Assembly: GCA_036826635.1 (NCBI GenBank)
Contig: DAISVY010000003.1
Location: forward strand, 186,001 to 250,000
DNA from: DAISVY01 sp036826635
GTDB lineage: Bacteria > Zixibacteria > MSB-5A5 > GN15 > FEB-12
Direction of reading: 5' to 3'
Length of the DNA: 64,000 nt
The first letter of the stretch is position 1, and every line of letters begins with the position of its first letter. The notes below the pieces were generated by a model. That model was not told where the DNA came from. It ran no database searches and worked only from the letters and a program-made list of their open reading frames with translations. Positions 60,549 to 64,000 of this stretch are shown here, piece by piece. A program made the position numbers and the translations under genes.

Positions 60549-61894
60549 AAAATAACTATCCTACGCCTAAGGAAATCGTTGCGCATCTGGACCGACATAT
60601 CGTGGGTCAGGCCGAGGCCAAGAAATCGGTGGCGATAGCTCTGCGTAACCGCTGGCGGCGTCAAAACGCGCCCGACGAACTCCGGTCCGAAATCATGCCC
60701 AATAACATTATAATGATCGGTCCTACGGGCGTGGGGAAAACCGAAATCGCCCGCCGTTTGGCCGATCTGGCGGGAGCGCCTTTCATCAAGGTTGAGGCTT
60801 CCAAGTTTACCGAGGTCGGTTATGTGGGACGCGATGTGGAGTCAATGATCCGCGATTTGGTCGATATCGCCGTCAATATGGTCAAGCAGGAGCAATCGGT
60901 GCAGCAAAAGGCCAAGGCCGCCGAGGCTACGGTTGAGCGGCTTCTGGACCTTCTGATCGGTCCCCCGGTGAGAAAACCCCACTCCGGGGTCGACGAGGAG
61001 CCGTCCGATGATACCGTCGCCCGTACGCGGGAGAAGTTTCGGCGGATGCTCGAGGACGGCAAGCTCGACGAGCGCGAGGTGGAACTGGACGCGCCGCAGA
61101 AGCAATTCCCGGTTGTGGAGATATTTTCACCGATGGGCATGGAAGAGCTGGGGGTCAATTTTCAGGAGGTTTTCTCCGGGTTGTTGCCCAAGAAGACCAA
61201 GCGCCGGAAAATGACCATTAAGGAAGCGCGTCAATTTATCCTGAGTGAAGAGGTGGCCCGGCTGGTCAATATGGATGACGTAATCACGGAAGCTCTGGAA
61301 AGAGTGCAGGAATCGGGGATCGTGTTCATAGATGAGATCGACAAGATCGCCGGAGGCGATGCCAAAACCGGCCCGGACGTCTCGCGCGAAGGGGTGCAGC
61401 GCGATATCCTGCCGATAGTGGAGGGGTCGGCCGTGATGACGAAGTACGGTATGGTTCACTCCGACCACATTCTGTTCATTGCCGCCGGGGCTTTTCACGG
61501 CACCAATCCATCCGATCTTATTCCTGAGCTTCAGGGACGTTTTCCCATTAGGGTCGAGCTTGATTCTCTCGAGGCCGCCGATTTCGAGCGTATTCTCACC
61601 GAGCCGCGGGCGGCTTTAGTCAAGCAGTATCAGGCCCTGCTGGCCGCCGAAGGTATAACGCTGGAATTTACCGAAGACGCGATCGCGAGAATCGCGCAGA
61701 TCGCCGAAGATGTCAACAGTCGGTCCGAGAACATCGGGGCCCGGCGGTTGCATACCGTTATGACCACTCTGCTGGAAGACACGCTGTACGACCCGCCCGA
61801 AAAGAAACGTAAAATCACTATCGGTGCCCGCGCCGTAGATAAAAAACTCTCCCGGATTATCGAAGACGAGGACCTCAGCAGGTATATTCTGTAA
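60545..61894 (+). CDS. hslU: ATP-dependent protease ATPase subunit HslU
   Basis: AAA+ unfoldase that feeds HslV. 449 aa. Walker A 'GPTGVGKT' (59-66), pore motif 'GYVGRD' (92-97), Walker B 'IVFIDEIDKI', sensor-type 'FPIRVEL', and the C-terminal segment ending 'SRYIL' that docks into HslV. The I domain (about 110-245) is present. Translationally coupled to hslV by ATGA. Confidence 0.97.
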   Translation: MKNNYPTPKEIVAHLDRHIVGQAEAKKSVAIALRNRWRRQNAPDELRSEIMPNNIIMIGPTGVGKTEIARRLADLAGAPFIKVEASKFTEVGYVGRDVESMIRDLVDIAVNMVKQEQSVQQKAKAAEATVERLLDLLIGPPVRKPHSGVDEEPSDDTVARTREKFRRMLEDGKLDEREVELDAPQKQFPVVEIFSPMGMEELGVNFQEVFSGLLPKKTKRRKMTIKEARQFILSEEVARLVNMDDVITEALERVQESGIVFIDEIDKIAGGDAKTGPDVSREGVQRDILPIVEGSAVMTKYGMVHSDHILFIAAGAFHGTNPSDLIPELQGRFPIRVELDSLEAADFERILTEPRAALVKQYQALLAAEGITLEFTEDAIARIAQIAEDVNSRSENIGARRLHTVMTTLLEDTLYDPPEKKRKITIGARAVDKKLSRIIEDEDLSRYIL

Positions 61895-61936
61895 AAAGGG
61901 GTCGGTGGGAGTCCGTCTTATCCGGCGGCGTTACGA

Positions 61937-62638
61937 TTAGACAACATAGATTCTGATGTCGCCAATGAAATAATTGATGGCGATATACAGCCTGTCCCGG
62001 TCGTTGCTGTAGTTGGCCGTTTGGGCTTCCAGATTATTGCCGAAACCGGATGTCTGTCGTCCGAAAAGCTCAATGTCACCGATGAAATTCGAGCATTGGG
62101 CGTAAACCGGCATGTCGTGAGGGACGAGGATTCTGACGTCGCCGACGAACCCGGAGATGACCATGCGATTGAGACCGTGCGCGAGTCGTCCTCCGTGCAG
62201 TTTTATCTCCACATCACCCAGGAATATGGAAACCTCGACATTTTGCAAATTAACATTATTGCAGTCGATGAACATGTCACCGAAGAATCTTTCGTATTTC
62301 ACTTTACCCGAAGGACCGGTCCCCGGCATTTGAGACACTCGGCTGCTCTGGGGCGAGGGCTCGCCGGTGGTGTTGTCCCGGGCTTCGTCGCTCGGCTGTG
62401 CTGTCGATGCCGTTGCCGAAGGTGAGGGAGAAGCGTGGTAAGTGTGGTCGAACGGGGACGCATATGGGGAACGGTGGCGACGAGCTATCATCCACAGGCC
62501 GATAAGGATAAGCCCAAGCGGAAAAGCCAGAGTGATAAAATCCCCGAAGTTGAAGAACAGGATATTGAGACCTTTCAGGGTAAAAAGCACCCCAATCAGA
62601 ATAAGAGCCAAGGCCAATAAAACCGTTCTATTTCTCAT
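61937..62638 (-). CDS. LiaF-like membrane protein (LiaF C-terminal / cell-wall-active antibiotic response domain)
   Basis: 233 aa. Two N-terminal transmembrane helices ('VLLALALILIGVLFTLKGL' and 'ITLAFPLGLILIGLWMIA'), a low-complexity Ser/Thr/Pro linker (about 56-105) and a C-terminal beta-repeat domain with recurring 'F.GD..I' units ('RFFGDMFIDC', 'IFLGDVEIKL', 'GFVGDVRILV', 'NFIGDIELFG', 'YFIGDIRIYVV'). This repeat is the LiaF/DUF2154 fold, which in Firmicutes inhibits the LiaRS envelope-stress system; no liaRS genes are adjacent here. Confidence 0.85.
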   Translation of the reverse strand: MRNRTVLLALALILIGVLFTLKGLNILFFNFGDFITLAFPLGLILIGLWMIARRHRSPYASPFDHTYHASPSPSATASTAQPSDEARDNTTGEPSPQSSRVSQMPGTGPSGKVKYERFFGDMFIDCNNVNLQNVEVSIFLGDVEIKLHGGRLAHGLNRMVISGFVGDVRILVPHDMPVYAQCSNFIGDIELFGRQTSGFGNNLEAQTANYSNDRDRLYIAINYFIGDIRIYVV

Positions 62639-62669
62639 CGTTTGCGCTGTCTGTCAGGTTCGCTTTCAC

Positions 62670-62686
62670 TACTTCATTATGAAGTA
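62670..62686. promoter_or_regulatory. 17-bp palindrome in the divergent liaF-like/argF gap
   Basis: TACTTCATTATGAAGTA: eight-base perfect arms around one central T. It lies about 65 bases upstream of the argF promoter's -35. Its AT-rich dyad is somewhat like an ArgR box, but the match is not close enough to name it. Confidence 0.45.
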
Positions 62687-62752
62687 CGTAATATTGTCAG
62701 GCAAGTTACAAGATGCAAGGGTTTTGCCTCAGGCGGGTTTGTTCCGAGATGC

Positions 62753-62781
62753 TTGACTTGGTTGTCCTTACGGATTTAATT
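62753..62781 (+). promoter_or_regulatory. Probable sigma-70-type promoter of argF
   Basis: TTGACT (62753-62758), 17-base spacer, TTAATT (62776-62781), about 50 bases before the ATG. Confidence 0.5.
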
Positions 62782-62829
62782 CCACGGAAAAAACGGAAAC
62801 GTAATCATACTTAATCTACAGGAGGCAGC

Positions 62830-63732
62830 ATGGCCCGTTCGTTTTGTCAGATAACCGATTTCAGCGCCGAAGAAGTCGGTCAGGTTTTCGATCTCTGTCG
62901 TCAGATGAAGAGCAAAGAGAGCGCGCCCAAGCCGCTGGCGGGCAAATCGGTTGCCTGTATATTTACCAAGGCTTCCCTGCGTACCAGGGTATCGTTTGAG
63001 GTCGGTATCAGCGAATTGGGCGGCAACGCCTTGTACATAACCGACAATGAAATCAAACTGGGGCAGCGTGAATCGGTGGCCGATGCCGCCCGGGTTCTGT
63101 CGCGTTTTGTCGGTCTGATAATGATTCGCACTTTTGCCCACTCCGATGTCGAAGAACTCGCCAAATACGCCTCGGTGCCTGTCGTTAACGGTCTGACCGA
63201 CCTGGTTCATCCCTGTCAGATTCTTGGGGATTATTATACGGTTACCGAGCACCTGGGGCCGAAAGACCGCTACCGTATTGCCTTTTTGGGCGATGGCAAC
63301 AATATCGCCAACAGTTGGCTGAATCTGGCCTCGTTGCTTCCCATCGATCTGCGGATCGGCACTTCCAAGGATACGCCGCCGGATGCCGGGATTTTGGAGA
63401 AGGCCAAATCTAATCCCAGAAGTACAGTTCTCCTCACTGACGACCCTAAAGAAGCGGTTAGTGATGCCGATGTAGTCTATACAGATGTCTGGGCCTCTAT
63501 GGGTCAGAAACATCTGGCTGAGGAAAAGGAAAGCAAACTAAGGAGATTTCAAGTAAATAGCGAACTGCTGGCAGGGGCCAATCCGCAGGCGATAGTGTTG
63601 CACTGTTTACCCGCAGAACGTGGTCGGGAAATCACCGACGAGGTGATGGACGGTCCGCAATCGGTGGTCTTTGACGAAGCGGAAAACAGGCTGCACATCC
63701 AGAAAGCGATAATGGCTTTTCTGCTCAAGTAA
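62830..63732 (+). CDS. argF: Ornithine carbamoyltransferase (or close carbamoyltransferase relative)
   Basis: Makes citrulline from ornithine and carbamoyl phosphate in arginine synthesis. 300 aa. The carbamoyl-phosphate loop reads 'KASLRTRVSFE' (about 48-58), where the common form is STRTR; 'HPCQILGDYYT' (about 127-137), the ornithine loop 'DVWASMGQ' (about 220-227) and 'HCLPAERGREIT' (about 257-268) are intact. The SMG loop supports ornithine as substrate. Acetyl- or succinylornithine carbamoyltransferase cannot be fully excluded from the loop change alone. Strong ribosome-binding site AGGAGG. Other arg genes are not in the window. Confidence 0.93.
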   Translation: MARSFCQITDFSAEEVGQVFDLCRQMKSKESAPKPLAGKSVACIFTKASLRTRVSFEVGISELGGNALYITDNEIKLGQRESVADAARVLSRFVGLIMIRTFAHSDVEELAKYASVPVVNGLTDLVHPCQILGDYYTVTEHLGPKDRYRIAFLGDGNNIANSWLNLASLLPIDLRIGTSKDTPPDAGILEKAKSNPRSTVLLTDDPKEAVSDADVVYTDVWASMGQKHLAEEKESKLRRFQVNSELLAGANPQAIVLHCLPAERGREITDEVMDGPQSVVFDEAENRLHIQKAIMAFLLK

Positions 63733-63790
63733 CCTGGGCCTGGCGATTGATCCACCAGCGGGAGCTAGAGCAAACGAAAGGAGTCGCAGA

Positions 63791-64000
63791 ATGCGTTTCC
63801 GCAATTCTCTTTTTCTGGTGGGTATAATTGCCCTGTGTACCGTCGGGCTGGTGCTGTTTGGGTGCTCCGACGACGACAATCCACCGACTATCAACAATAA
63901 CAATGTTGTTGATTACGTGCTTGAAGCAGTCACGGCCCAGGTGAATGAACACCTCGATACCACTGTCGCCCGGTTCGACGCGGGCATCAGTGTTGCCGGG
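63791..64000 (+). CDS. Predicted lipoprotein, N-terminal part (gene runs off the window)
   Basis: 70 codons visible. A basic N-terminus, a hydrophobic segment ('LFLVGIIALCTVGLVLFG') and a lipobox-like LFGC (Cys about residue 25), followed by Asp/Asn-rich linker 'SDDDNPPTINNNN' and the start of a soluble domain. AAAGGAG lies at 63777-63783. No family can be assigned from this fragment. Confidence 0.75.
   Translation, partial: MRFRNSLFLVGIIALCTVGLVLFGCSDDDNPPTINNNNVVDYVLEAVTAQVNEHLDTTVARFDAGISVAG

Noticed and set aside
1..64000. tRNA or rRNA genes, CRISPR arrays, insertion sequences
   Set aside because: I looked for T-loop/GTTCGA-type patterns in the gaps, evenly spaced direct repeats, and transposase motifs with terminal inverted repeats, and found none that hold up. 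A dedicated RNA-gene scan was not possible.

Overview
The window comes from a Gram-negative bacterium. It encodes outer-membrane assembly proteins (two BamA-type proteins and a TamB), an AsmA protein, DsbD and several lipoproteins. A 9.4-kb gene encodes a secreted giant protein with cohesin-like and dockerin-like modules and a C-terminal 'NYPNPFNPTT' sorting domain. That tail is typical of the FCB superphylum and of related candidate phyla such as Zixibacteria, so a Zixibacteria-like member is my best guess; this is inference, since no rRNA is present. The sequence is moderately GC-rich, densely packed, and has no tRNA, rRNA, CRISPR array, insertion sequence or prophage that I can see.

Layout. 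1-947 (minus): rplU followed by the start of bamA. 1217-5217 (plus): uvrB, a lipoprotein, and an SPFH/prohibitin-like lipoprotein. 5218-15372: a structured leader, the giant Cys-rich repeat protein (3146 aa) and a strong terminator. 15368-23378 (minus): a tight eight-gene run transcribed dtd, maf, rodZ-like, GT9-like, smc, ftsY, yjbQ, rlmH, combining chromosome organisation, membrane targeting, cell shape and housekeeping. 23484-28586 (plus): trxA, a candidate 33-aa membrane peptide, a rhomboid protease, a pseudo-receiver protein and dsbD. 28742-30290 (plus): a DUF2064-like transferase and a creatininase-family amidase. 30334-32082 (minus): an outer-membrane barrel and a class IV aminotransferase. 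32462-41126 (plus): an ECF sigma factor, a zinc anti-sigma factor, a catalytically dead HtrA-PDZ protein, a CMD-family protein, tamB and a bamA/tamA-like gene. 41206-44359 (plus): a NifS-type desulfurase, mnmA and an MBL-fold hydrolase. 44478-53989 (plus): an AsmA protein, a pair of degenerate split histidine-kinase proteins, yicC, gmk, rpoZ and topA. 53988-58738 (minus): three overlapping two-component genes. 59086-61894 (plus): xerC-hslV-hslU. The window ends with a LiaF-like protein (minus), argF (plus) and the start of a lipoprotein gene.

How they work together. Much of the window serves envelope biogenesis: BamA, TamB, AsmA, DsbD, RodZ-like, FtsY and the secreted repeat protein. NifS and MnmA form a sulfur relay for tRNA thiolation. 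The least ordinary elements are (i) the sigma/anti-sigma/dead-HtrA operon, where all three protease catalytic residues are replaced, suggesting non-proteolytic envelope sensing; (ii) the giant Cys-rich protein, with an internal duplication about 1,210 residues long and a switch-like 5' leader; and (iii) a histidine kinase apparently split over two overlapping genes, one holding a phospho-acceptor-like H-box and the other a decayed ATPase-like domain.
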